Assembly (NCBI GenBank): GCA_964036045.1
Contig: OZ038385.1
Coordinates: 58,251,919 to 58,315,918 of the forward strand
DNA: 64,000 nucleotides
Source of the DNA: Eutreptiella sp. 'Long Island Sound 2002'
Lineage: Eukaryota > Euglenozoa > Euglenophyceae > Eutreptiales > Eutreptiaceae
Reading direction: 5' to 3'
Shown here: one piece after another, positions 10,633 through 20,210 of the stretch
Numbering within the stretch: position 1 is the first letter of the stretch
Layout: each line of letters begins with the position of its first letter
Position numbers and translations under genes: made by a program
Notes under the pieces: model-generated
The model's database searches: none
Told to the model about the DNA's origin: nothing
What the model saw: the letters and a program-made list of their open reading frames with translations, nothing else

Positions 10633-12185
10633 TATGAACTGTCTGTTGACAAATCATTCACCTGAAAAACAAAACCTGAAACCTGCCGCCCACTCCTGGT
10701 ACGTGACACGCGCGTAGGAATAGCATACGGCGACGCTGGCACCCGCTGGGCGCCTTGCGGTTGCAAATGTACAGGCAACGGAGGATGTAGCCTGCGCCGC
10801 TTAGGCGGTGGTGAAACGGTCGGTCGCCTTGAGCGAAGCCGCGCTGCAATGGGTGCGTATGGCAACAACAAGGGGCGCTGTTTTTTGGCGACGCGCCTCG
10901 GGACATCCCCACTGCTTTCTACTACCACGGGTGGCGCGGGTGGGTCCCTTGTGTCTTGTGCATTGCCCTCGCCTTCCCTACGTCCCCTGTCGTCCCTCGG
11001 GAGACTTCGAGAAGGCTCCGGCAATGCACCTGACCCAAGGGAGGCTCTCTGCACATCAGTGGGGATACTCAATCTTTCATTGACCACGCGTGACGCCTTG
11101 GAAACAGCATGTAAGCGCAAATAATGTTTTTGAAACGCATCCAAAGAACCCCATTGGCCCAATTCGGCCGTGACCTCGGGTGGCAACTCCCACGAGGAAT
11201 ACATAGCCAAACCACTACCACGTGTGCTGTGTGCTGCATACCCCGTAGGTACTCCGACCGAAATCAACGCATCACGTGTGAGACTTCCTACCGTGTCGGC
11301 ACAAATGGGCGAATATGGCGCTTTCAATGCGCGCAAAAGAGGTGAACCAGGTGGAGCATACGGCGTGAGCTTAATATACAAACAATATAAATGCCACGGA
11401 CTAATGGACTCGTCGGCCAATGTCATGACACATTCCAGTTTAGCATGCTTTTGATTCTTACGCCGAACCGCCACCATGTGCTGCCCGTTTTGAACCGCCA
11501 CAACGCGATACGCCCTAGCCAAGTCAACGGATCGGAACAAGCCCAAAAACCGCCAAGAAATAATCAAACGGAGTCGTATATTTTCCACGGAAGAGGGAAT
11601 ATACGTGTAACGTGACATTAGCTTACAAAACACATCAAATGCATCGTAGAAGGCTGCATAGCGAGGGACGGAAACATTCCACTGCTGCTTGAGCTTGCGA
11701 ACAATCGGGTGATGAGCAATGGCTTGCAATTGTGGGAACAACACACATGCCGAATATGCATTCCTGGCTTGATGTACTGACTTAACTGCTAAATCATTCA
11801 AAACGGAAATCAATTGTTCAAGGGTAGAATCGACAGAATAACCTCGCACCGTCGCCATGGCATAAAATATTCGCCAAGCGTTATCATAACGCTTCAATGA
11901 TGTTCCTATCCTATCCAACGTATGTCTGAGGGAAATCTCGGACACGCCGCGCCCGCGGTAGACATGGGAGAGAGCAGTACGCAAAGAAGGGGCCATCTCG
12001 GCGGCGGTAGCTTCCGCCCCCTGCAATCCTTGAAAAGGCCCCACCTCGGGCTCACCGCTAGCACGGGCGACTGCGCGACGCGCAAAGTCATTACGAGGGG
12101 CATCCAATGAGATGACGCCCACCAAGGGACTATCAGAAGGCACCGGAACTTCGGGTCCTGCACACGAGCCACTCGGCTGAGCCAT
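10632..12185 (-). CDS. DIRS tyrosine recombinase (YR)
   Basis: Site-specific recombinase that would insert the circular DNA copy into the genome. I place the start at the ATG at 12185 (MAQPSG...). The frame stays open further upstream, but that part overlaps the RT gene in another frame and looks non-coding. The family's catalytic set is visible: Arg in LFRSVDLA, the HxxR box as HSTR in AAHSTRGSG, and the nucleophile Tyr in FQKHYLR. The C-terminal 150 residues are Arg/Pro-rich and span the internal complementary region, so this tail is shaped by the repeat and need not be conserved. The start overlaps the end of the RT ORF by about 280 bases, typical of compact DIRS elements. Confidence 0.88.
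   Translation of the reverse strand: MAQPSGSCAGPEVPVPSDSPLVGVISLDAPRNDFARRAVARASGEPEVGPFQGLQGAEATAAEMAPSLRTALSHVYRGRGVSEISLRHTLDRIGTSLKRYDNAWRIFYAMATVRGYSVDSTLEQLISVLNDLAVKSVHQARNAYSACVLFPQLQAIAHHPIVRKLKQQWNVSVPRYAAFYDAFDVFCKLMSRYTYIPSSVENIRLRLIISWRFLGLFRSVDLARAYRVVAVQNGQHMVAVRRKNQKHAKLECVMTLADESISPWHLYCLYIKLTPYAPPGSPLLRALKAPYSPICADTVGSLTRDALISVGVPTGYAAHSTRGSGLAMYSSWELPPEVTAELGQWGSLDAFQKHYLRLHAVSKASRVVNERLSIPTDVQRASLGSGALPEPSRSLPRDDRGRREGEGNAQDTRDPPAPPVVVESSGDVPRRVAKKQRPLLLPYAPIAARLRSRRPTVSPPPKRRRLHPPLPVHLQPQGAQRVPASPYAIPTRVSRTRSGRQVSGFVFQVNDLSTDSS
10945..11046. repeat. DIRS internal complementary region (ICR)
   Basis: The first part, to about 11010, is the reverse complement of the left outer end (10497-10559). 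The second part, from about 11011, is the reverse complement of the right outer end (15155-15196). The join is at about GACTTCGA|GAAGGCTCC. In the DIRS-1 model the ICR templates circularisation. It lies inside the 3' coding part of the recombinase ORF. Confidence 0.92.
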
Positions 12186-14128
12186 AGATGAATCAATCCC
12201 CACGGAGGGCAAGCATAGCAATGGTGGATGTTGGCCAGGCTGCATGCCAACGCGTCCACCCGGGCTGCTCGGTAATGTTCCCAACGGCTGACGAACAACG
12301 GCTCCTTGGTGGTATCCGGCGAAGCCCACATGTCCCAAGTTGGACGGCACCAATGACGAAACTCGTACTTGACCCGCTGATAGATGTGGTAGTCCAAACT
12401 TGTGTCCCGAGGGTCGAACGTCCAACGGCTTATTGCATCGGCCGGCATGTCTTGAGAGGGAACCAACTCGCGATCCCATGTTATCCGACGGCGAAGACAC
12501 CAATCCACTAGATCTTGAACCAGTAAGTTGAAGGGGGTTTTGCGACCGCCCAACTTTTTGAGATACGAATAGGTCACGGAATTGTCTACTTGCAGCAATA
12601 CGTGGTCCCCGGGGGCCGCCAACGATTTGAGTGTGACCACGGCGGCTTTGAGCTCCTTGACGTTGATGTGTAGGACCTCGGCCTCTCGCCAAAAGGCGTG
12701 CACCATGCGGAGCGGGTTTCCCAAATCCAGTCCGCCCCAAGCCAATTGAGAACTGTCGCTTGCCAACTCGCGAGTGAAAGGCTTGTCCAAAAACGGGCGA
12801 CCGCCCCAATCGTGTAAGAAATTTTTGCACTTGAGTACTTCTTCGACCAAGGCGGACGGAATACTTCTTGTGGTGTTCCAACCCAGCACGGGGGCTTGAT
12901 TTGTGAAGTCTTGTAGGAGTGTGCAAAAACAACGAAGTGCGGGAACGGCGACCAACAAAGATTTGAGGCGGCCCAACACGGCGGCCGCCTTGCGTAGTAC
13001 CACGGTGTCCTTTGTGACGAATTGTCCGATGTCTTTGCGGCAAGCTTTCAACTTTTTGGGGGGAACTTTGAGACACCCGCTGACGAAGTCGAACAACACA
13101 CCGAGATGCTCTAGGCGCTGCACTGGCTCCAACACACTTTTTGGCAGGTTCACGAACAAACCTCCTTGACGTAGCCAATTGAGCACCATTTGAACGTGTC
13201 GCCGCACTTGCTCTTGACTTGAACCCAGTATGAAGATGTCGTCCAAGTAGACGTAGATGAGAATACCCGCGGCTCTTGCCAACTTGGTAACTACGTTCAT
13301 TATACTCATCCAGAGATACGGGAGCGGTGATAGGCCGAAGCACGCGGAGCGGAAACGATACCGGACCTTGTCGATTTCGATGACCACGTATTTTGCGAGC
13401 TCGGGGTGTAGTCCCATGTGAAAGTAAGCGTGCTTGATGTCGATGCTTGCGGCCCACATGCCGCGGCGAAGAGCGGGAAACATGGTGTGCACCGTTGCTA
13501 GCGTGAACCGTGGAGCGTATAAATACTCGTTGATTGCTCGAGCGTTGCAAATGAGGCGATGTTTGATTTCCCCGGTAACATCGGTTTTTGTAATGATGAA
13601 CCACGGCATGAGAAAGGGTACCTTTTCGGTATCGGGCAATCGCACCACGGCGTGCCACTCCAAATAATCTTGAATGAGGACCTTGGCGATGGCCTCTTCT
13701 TCGGCATAATGATGCTGACGTCGATATCTGAGCGGTGGTGGGCGTACCCAATTGGGAGGTACGCCCTTGGCGATGAGGCGCACCACTTCTCCGCTTGCAT
13801 GCTTGCGCCACCAACTCAAAGAACCGCGTAGGCGGTTTGTTAGATCTTCCGGGACCACCGGATGTTGATGGGGCCGAACGCCCACTTGAGAGTCACTCTT
13901 GATTGGACTTTCCACGACCATAGCCACCGGTCTTGTATCCTCCTTTGTAACCACTGTATCCACCACCATATCCTTTGTATCCACCATAACTTTTGCCACC
14001 TTTTCCTTTTCCTTTGCCTTTGCCATAACGAAATCCACCTTTGCTTGAGCCGCCCAATCGGTTGATACTCTTTTGAAAATTGGCAACCGCCAAATCGTTC
14101 TTGTCGAATAATACATTTGCCTTGGCAA
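11906..14128 (-). CDS. DIRS reverse transcriptase / RNase H
   Basis: Polymerase ORF of 740 codons. The RT core has the palm block around SIDIKHAYFHMGL, a CFGLSPLPYLW block and the catalytic YLDD box (YVYLDDIFIL). The RNase H domain follows: ASDSSQLAWGG (first Asp), HINVKELKAA (Glu), LLQVDNS (Asp) and PADAISR (last Asp). The following segment (TWDMWASPDT... then YACPPWGLI) resembles the conserved C-terminal extension of DIRS and Ngaro RNase H domains. The first about 75 codons overlap the 3' end of the Gag-like ORF in another frame and are Lys/Val-rich, so the true start may be inside. No methyltransferase domain is visible. Confidence 0.9.
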   Translation of the reverse strand: MPRQMYYSTRTIWRLPIFKRVSTDWAAQAKVDFVMAKAKEKEKVAKVMVDTKDMVVDTVVTKEDTRPVAMVVESPIKSDSQVGVRPHQHPVVPEDLTNRLRGSLSWWRKHASGEVVRLIAKGVPPNWVRPPPLRYRRQHHYAEEEAIAKVLIQDYLEWHAVVRLPDTEKVPFLMPWFIITKTDVTGEIKHRLICNARAINEYLYAPRFTLATVHTMFPALRRGMWAASIDIKHAYFHMGLHPELAKYVVIEIDKVRYRFRSACFGLSPLPYLWMSIMNVVTKLARAAGILIYVYLDDIFILGSSQEQVRRHVQMVLNWLRQGGLFVNLPKSVLEPVQRLEHLGVLFDFVSGCLKVPPKKLKACRKDIGQFVTKDTVVLRKAAAVLGRLKSLLVAVPALRCFCTLLQDFTNQAPVLGWNTTRSIPSALVEEVLKCKNFLHDWGGRPFLDKPFTRELASDSSQLAWGGLDLGNPLRMVHAFWREAEVLHINVKELKAAVVTLKSLAAPGDHVLLQVDNSVTYSYLKKLGGRKTPFNLLVQDLVDWCLRRRITWDRELVPSQDMPADAISRWTFDPRDTSLDYHIYQRVKYEFRHWCRPTWDMWASPDTTKEPLFVSRWEHYRAARVDALACSLANIHHCYACPPWGLIHLWLSRVARVQDPKFRCLLIVPWWASSHWMPLVMTLRVAQSPVLAVSPRWGLFKDCRGRKLPPPRWPLLCVLLSPMSTAGAACPRFPSDIRWIG

Positions 14129-14945
14129 CGCTTGTAGGAATACTCCTTGTCTTGCGATAATCCTCCACTCGGTGCATGAGTTCCGCCGTCATAAAGAACG
14201 TCCTATGAACAAGCTCTTGCGGGTCCATGGAAGGCTCTTCGGACTCCAAGCAATCGGTAATCGTGGACAATAAACGCAAATTGCCCAACAAAGACGTTTG
14301 CCACGAGCGTATCACTTTGTCCAAACCATGTTGGTTGTCACGCCTATGATTGTTTTCGGGCGCCCTCGTTGGAACCTCGTCTACCTCCGGCACATCCTCA
14401 AGAAGGTAGGACCTTGTTTCCATCGACATCGGAGTGTGTGCCCGTTGCCAAGCCGCCGCCAACGAAGTGGGCAAGGGGATGGAAGGAGAATCCCAAGGCA
14501 AAATTGCACTAAACTCCTCGTCCTCGTCGGCCGTCTCATCTCCAAAGACCTCGGCACCCCCGGGGACGTTGATACGCTTGCCCCCAATAACGTCGGACAC
14601 GGCGAAGGCGGCCTCACTTTGCTGGGCGTCCAAGTCGTATTGGTTCGCTTCCACGCCCCATGCGAGAGCTATACCAAAAAGAAAGGCGTTTCGGTAAATA
14701 AGAAACGAACTTGAAACCAACGTGACCCCAAAATTGTCACGAAACAACTTCGCCAAACGGGTAGTGTTCAACTTAGTAGTTGAAGACCAACCATCAAACC
14801 CAGTCTTCAATATCTCTTCACGGCGATCCTCGGGAATAACCAAAGCCCAAGCCCTAGGATTGGATAAAAATGCGCACCAAGCAGTGTCAAGCACTGAAGG
14901 ATCCAAAGCCAATAAATTGGCAAACTCCACAGTAGTAGTAGCCAT
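13893..14945 (-). CDS. DIRS Gag-like ORF1
   Basis: First ORF of the element, 350 codons, starting at ATG 14945 (MATTTVEF...). The N-terminal 270 residues look like a folded, mainly helical domain with no named motif. The last 60 residues are low complexity: a KGKGKGKGGK tract followed by repeated GGY/YKG units, like RGG/YGG RNA-binding tails. A nucleic-acid-binding structural role is inferred from position and composition. It overlaps the RT ORF by about 235 bases in a different frame. Confidence 0.75.
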   Translation of the reverse strand: MATTTVEFANLLALDPSVLDTAWCAFLSNPRAWALVIPEDRREEILKTGFDGWSSTTKLNTTRLAKLFRDNFGVTLVSSSFLIYRNAFLFGIALAWGVEANQYDLDAQQSEAAFAVSDVIGGKRINVPGGAEVFGDETADEDEEFSAILPWDSPSIPLPTSLAAAWQRAHTPMSMETRSYLLEDVPEVDEVPTRAPENNHRRDNQHGLDKVIRSWQTSLLGNLRLLSTITDCLESEEPSMDPQELVHRTFFMTAELMHRVEDYRKTRSIPTSVAKANVLFDKNDLAVANFQKSINRLGGSSKGGFRYGKGKGKGKGGKSYGGYKGYGGGYSGYKGGYKTGGYGRGKSNQE

Positions 14946-15089
14946 GATATGATGCCAGAAAATTCAAAGTACTGATAATGAATAAGTAAATAGCCAGAAA
15001 GATGCGGAGTAATGTCAATCCAGAGAAATCCAAATCCAAATCCCAATGGAAAGAAGAAACCAGGTGACACTTATGTCTGAGACAGGGCT

Positions 15090-15170
15090 GTAATCCGCCA
15101 ACTGCCGGAAACAAAAAGCGTAACCGAAAGAAAACGTTCAGACTGCCGGAGACAAGAAGCAGCCTCCCTT
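15090..15170. repeat. DIRS inverted terminal repeat, right copy
   Basis: Reverse complement of 10553-10632. It lies upstream of the Gag-like ORF in the element's own orientation and probably contains its promoter. Confidence 0.92.
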
Positions 15171-15196
15171 GGGTCAGGTGCATTGCCGGAGCCTTC

Positions 15197-15943
15197 CTGA
15201 ACGACAAAATACCGCGACGACGTCCGTCGCACAGGGAGCAGCTGAGTTACGACCATTGTGTGCCTTTTGTTTAACTTTGAGGTGCCCACCTGCGCTATCA
15301 GCTTGATATCTACGTTGATTGCGCTGAGTTTCTCCGGTTCAAGCGCTGGTTCCAGAGGTTGGACTCTGCCCTAAGAATAACACAATGACAGATTTTCAGT
15401 CATTCCCTTGACCAACCGGCAGCCACAGGTACTTTGGGCTTGTAAGCATTTATCTCTTGAACCTGGAAACAATACACTCTCGTGCACTCGATTTCTGTCA
15501 CTTCTCTCCGGCTGGAAAAAGAAGCCGCACGCCCCTTGGGACACTTTGGGACCCCAGGCGTTGTTTCCATTGGAGGCTATATTCAAGAGCTAAAAGTCGT
15601 TCTGCATTGCCTTCTGCAGGAGATTGTGTTTCCTTGACTTGAAGGCTTGAGTTCCAACGATTGCAGCTTTGGTTAAGGCAGATGGTGCGTTGTTTATGAC
15701 TTGCAGACAGCAATGCGTACTCGGAATCCTTCTGGCATGCGTGCAACTGGCCCCTGGGCAAAGTTTCTCTTCGCTGAGTCAAAACGCACCTTGCACATTC
15801 GTCAAACCAGACAACAGCATTTCTCAGCTAGCAAAAACTTTCCTGCCACTATTTCTGTTGTACGTCGAAATAAGCACCTTGTAGAACTGATTGTCGTCTT
15901 GTCAGAGGCCTCCGACCCACAGCTGTTGAACTTTCACTCAGGT
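15197..15943. other. Upstream region of the DEAD-box gene
   Basis: No independent gene. The frame of the next gene is open from a possible ATG at 15701, but a pyrimidine-rich tract ending TTTCACTCAG at 15932-15941 looks like a 3' splice site just before ATG 15944. The segment may therefore be 5' UTR plus intron. Confidence 0.45.
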
Positions 15944-18900
15944 ATGCCTCGCAACGTTTATTATGATGAAGCAGGGTACTATGCTTTGAGTAACTTCAAG
16001 CCCGTCCCAAATAACTTTAAGCCAGGACTTCCAAGCTCTTCCTCCCAAAAGTCTGGCAGCAAGAAGACTCCTTCGAAGCGACCACAAGTATCTCGCGGAG
16101 CACCATTCGAGAGGAGTACCTATGCCCGCGTCGACCTTCAGACCCCTCACACACCTGCGAGCCGGCATGATCCTTCGCAACGTCGGCCTGCAACGCAAAC
16201 CGTCCACCAACCACCGCCCCAGGGCACGCTAAACCGCTGTGGTCCCCAAACTTCGTCGCCCCCCCCCGTGCCAACTGGTGGTGGAGGTGCATCGCCTCGT
16301 GACATACCAAACGGCTGTCACAGAGGTTCGTCGCTCCAGCTGCCAGTTGGACCCAATAGTCTGTCTCGACAACTCGAATTTGTCCTAGTTGGAAGTGGCG
16401 ACGGTGGTCACGACGGACGTGCCCAACGCCAATTTGGTCAACAACAACTTGCAAATCAATCGTCTTTCATGATAAACGCTGGCTGGCAGAACACAGACTT
16501 TGAACCTGCTGGAAGAGTCTATCAGCAAGATCAACCGCAAAACCTAAATCCACCCCACCCAAGCCAAATGACGCAGTCGCCTGGCTTTTCTGGCAGTCCT
16601 GCACCTTGGCATGCTGGACAAATAGCCCAATCCGTGTCTCCTTGCACGGCACCGGGGTCAGAGCAAGGTGGACCCAACAACCGGCCGCCAAACCAGGAGT
16701 TTGCCCGGAATTCGGTCCCACGTCCTGCCCAATATCAGTTCACCGTTTCCTCGCAACAGATGGCGAATTTTCCCGTCGCTCATCCGTCGGCGCTTTCCGC
16801 AGCACCTCCTTGTACAACTACGACAAGTGCGCTGGCCCAAGTTCCGCTGACTTCCTCACTACTAGCGAGCGTTGCGAATGCTCGAGCGGAACAACCTTTT
16901 CATCAAAACCAACTCTTGAATTTCATGATGTCAACCACACCCCTGTTGCCACAGGGTATGTGCGACACATCGCCGGACTCTCCGCAAGAGTCAGAGTCCC
17001 AAGGCTCCGGGGATTCGCAAGGGGATACTGGTGAACAAGAATCGCAAGATTCTCAAGGCTCTCCAGGGTCGCAAGGGTCCCAGGATTTCCAAGGTTCCTC
17101 CCAAGGTTCGAAGGGGTCGCAAGGCTACGAAAGCTCCCAAGGCTCCCAACAGTCCAAAAGGTCCAAGGGGTCCAAGGGGTTGAAAACGTCGTCGCGATCC
17201 TTACGCGCCTACACTGGCCGCGCAGAAGCTGCGGCCAACCGTGTGGCTCATCGCCCTGGTGTGACACCAGAACCTACGCACAATCTGATTGGACCTCTGC
17301 TGAACTCGCTCGGAGCAGCGCCCGGTCAAAGGGAGCTCACCAGTGACGGCATCCAAGCAGCTTCCTTTTGGAATGGCACCGAGGGTGAAGCGGTGCACCA
17401 CAACGTAACGCTTCCATACCCGGAGTGCAATTTGGACGAGGCAGTGAACTACCCCAGTTCACAGCCCCTTGACAAAGGGCTGGCTGCTGCCTTCGCGTGT
17501 CTCACCAGACCTGACTCCCCCACCGCTGCAAACGGCGGTTCTAACGAGTCAGGGGACTCCCCCGCCGAGTGGAAAGAGGAGACTGGAAGCGACAGCGGGT
17601 ACTGGTCGTCGGGCTCTGGTTCCTCGAAACGCTCCCAACAGTCGGGCCGCAACGGCTGGAATGGCCATTTCATTGGCGCCTTCTCGTGCTGGGGCCTGTC
17701 GTCTTGGCTGACCGAGGCGGTGTACAAGCTGAATTACGAACAGCCCACCCCGATCCAGAGCGAGGTAATGCCCTGCATCCTGCAGCGGCACAACGTGGTC
17801 GTGTCGGAGCTGCATCCGTGCAGTGGCAAAACCTCCGCGTGCGTGATTGCAGCGATGCAGCTCGTAAATTGGAACGAGAACGTTCCTCAGGCGCTTCTGC
17901 TGGCGTCCACGAGAGAACTTGCACAGTATACTTACCAGCTCGTTCTAAAGCTGGGAGAGAGCGCCTGCAGCGGTATGCCAGCTGCCCCCGAGTAGTGACC
18001 ATCGTGAATCGATTTGTTTGCGCGTGTTCCTGCGCGAGCTGGAACCAAGTGGAACCAACCACCCCGTTTCCGTACTGCGGACAGCGTCTGGAGAGTTCCA
18101 CCACCCCTATGGAGTGGCGAAAGAGGGCAGCAATGTATCAATCCAAATCCAAGTGCCTGTCTGCGCACGAGAAAATTGAGGTTTCAAGGGCTGAGAGTCT
18201 TGTGCAAACCTTGAGGCCTTAACTGACAAATGCTGAATTTTTCAACAACACGTCAACTGAATCTGAATGTTTTTTATTGGTGCAGCCCTTCCAATACAAT
18301 CTCAAGTTGAAATTCTGCGTGCAGTGTTTCAATGAGTTGCACGCCTCACCTGTCGTGCACAACACAGATTTTTGTGCAGCACCGGCGGAAACTTGATTTT
18401 CTGATCGCACAAGCCTATGAGCGTAGCAGCCTTCCTGGGTGCACAATTGTGGATGGGACGGTGGGACGCAGCGTCCACTGCACATATCTGCACCTTTCGA
18501 AGCACTCCCCTTTAAACCTTTGAGCACATCAATTCGACAACTTGACTGGAGGACGAGGCTGCAGAATCTAATTTGGCAAAAAAAAAATTACACAGGTTTT
18601 GACCTGCTGGTGCTTTGCACTTCGCCCTCAGATGATCGGTGTGAACCAGAGGCCACACCAAGTGCCACGGCGTCCCCTCCCCAAGGCGTCAGTTGTCCCC
18701 CCAAGGCGTCATTTGTCTGCTTGGGCATACTGCTCAGCCTGTGGAGAATTATTCTGGTACTTTGCACGGGGTTATCGACATCTCAGATGATGACCCCGAC
18801 CACAGGCAGACACACAACAGATGGAAGTTCGCCAAACTCTCTCCGTGGACTAGCCCCCTAACCTGAATCTTTCCGAGCCAAAAAGGAACAGACAGGCCAG

Positions 18901-19658
18901 TACACAGCACCCCAACACCGACCCCACCCCAACAACCGACCCACACACCCTTCAATCACTCAGGACGTGGAGCACGCGAAAGATGCTGTCTTTTGGTTGG
19001 CAAGACGAGAGTACGCGACAGTGTCAAAAGCTTCGAGAATGGAGGGAAGGCTGTTGTCGTTGCAACCACTGGACGATTGTATGATTTGATGAGAAGAGGC
19101 GTGTTGCGGACCGATACCGTGACCCTCACCATCCTGGACGAAGCTGATGCCATCCTGCAGCATCTGTTGATTCCGAAATTGGTTGCAATGCTGCCAGAGA
19201 ATATGAATTGGGCTGTGCTCTGTGCGCGGCGTACCCCGCACGTTGATAGCTTTGTGGCAGAGCACATGAAGGACGTCAAGTACATCGAGGCTGGCTCGCT
19301 TGTAGCGCCGGACATCGAACATCTGGTCGTCAATGTGGCTGATTTGGACGAGAAAGTCAACTTAGTAGACAAAATCTGCGACGCTGTGTTGTCGGGCAGG
19401 GTGCTGATTTTCTGCAGCGTCGCCAGCCGTAAGGCCCTCGACCAACATTTAAAAGAGAAATACGTGCCCCTCGACACCAACCGTGAGAACGTGACAGGTT
19501 ACAGCGCGCCGACCGTTTCGATTTTCATTGCTTCGGATGCGTTGGCCCGCGGCGTCAGTATGTCGAACGTCGCAGTCGTAATCAATTTGGGTCTGCCCCC
19601 TAACAGCATTACGTATGTCTTGCGTATCTGCTTGCGCGGCTGATCGTGTGTGTGTGTG

Positions 19659-19705
<47 letters not shown>

Positions 19706-20210
19706 GTCCTATGCGTGCCTCGGAACGGGGTCGACGGCTAGTCGGACAAGATGTGGATGGATATAAGCAGAGGTGGATTGCCGCTCTTTGTTTGCCATCG
19801 AGCGTCGATGGAACGAGCAGGAGTTCCCGAGGTGCATTTCTTCTCACGTTAGATGTCACTGCGTACAAAATATCAATTTTCTAATCATCATTTCCAATCA
19901 TCATCCCACATCCACATCAGTAAAGTTTTTTGAATAAACGGATTTCTGTGCACAAATGTGCACATGCGTGGCTGTTGTGTGCGCCGATCTGCTGTTTCCA
20001 TTTGATCTGTTTCCGTGCAGGTATGCCCAGCGCGCAGGCCGGTGCTGTGCGCTGAACCAGATGGCCCATGTGCTCGTTGTGAACATCCTGGAGCCTGACG
20101 AAATGGAAACCGTTTCGGAGGTGGAGAAATTCTGCGGGATTCAAATGATGACTGTAAAGTGGGAGAGGGCTTTGCTCCAATGCACCCTCGCCTGCAACGT
20201 TGCTGAGTGA
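15944..20210 (+). CDS. eIF4A-like DEAD-box protein, three exons, long disordered N-terminus
   Basis: Exons 15944-17972, 18964-19612 and 20021-20210 join in phase across two GT-AG introns to give 955 codons and a TGA. Residues 1-585 are low complexity, rich in Gln, Pro and Ser, with about a dozen SQGSQGS-type repeats. The helicase core follows: Q motif PTPIQ (601-605), Walker A ending SGKT with Cys626 in place of the usual first Gly, ASTRELAQ (654-661; usually PTRELAQ), TTGR for TPGR, intact DEAD (735-738), CARRT where SAT is expected, and ASDALARG for motif V. Motif VI reads QRAGRCCA (about 896-903) instead of HRIGRxGR. The fold and order match eIF4A, but motifs III and VI suggest weakened or altered ATPase coupling. 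ATG 15701 is an alternative start. Confidence 0.8.
17973..18963 (+). other. Intron 1 of the DEAD-box gene
   Basis: Begins GTATGC and ends CACTCAG, phase 1. Removing it joins the eIF4A-like KLGES segment to the RCCLLVGKTRVRDSV segment in frame. It contains an A9 run and no other gene. Confidence 0.75.
19613..20020 (+). other. Intron 2 of the DEAD-box gene
   Basis: Begins GTATGT and ends CCGTGCAG, with a split codon across the junction. The frame continues straight into motif VI. Confidence 0.8.
19645..19706. repeat. (TG)n(TCTG)n microsatellite in intron 2
   Basis: A TG run followed by about 12 TCTG/TG units. It lies wholly within intron 2. Confidence 0.95.

Larger units (their letters stand above)
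10497..15196 (-). mobile_element. DIRS-type tyrosine-recombinase retrotransposon, apparently complete
   Basis: Three ORFs in the usual order on the minus strand (Gag-like, RT/RNase H, tyrosine recombinase) are flanked by inverted terminal repeats (10553-10632 and 15090-15170). A short internal complementary region (10945-11046) is made of the reverse complements of the two outer ends, 10497-10559 and about 15155-15196. This arrangement defines DIRS-1-like elements, which replicate through a circular intermediate and integrate by recombination instead of with an integrase. All three ORFs are open, so the copy may be recent. Confidence 0.92.

Noticed and set aside
12186-13814. Upstream part of the 1060-codon frame containing the DIRS recombinase
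   Set aside because: It overlaps the RT/RNase H domain in another frame and is rich in Arg/His/Ser without motifs, so it is a shadow of the RT gene.
17201-18104. Antisense ORFs inside the DEAD-box exon
   Set aside because: Shadows of the real exon, with no motifs of their own.
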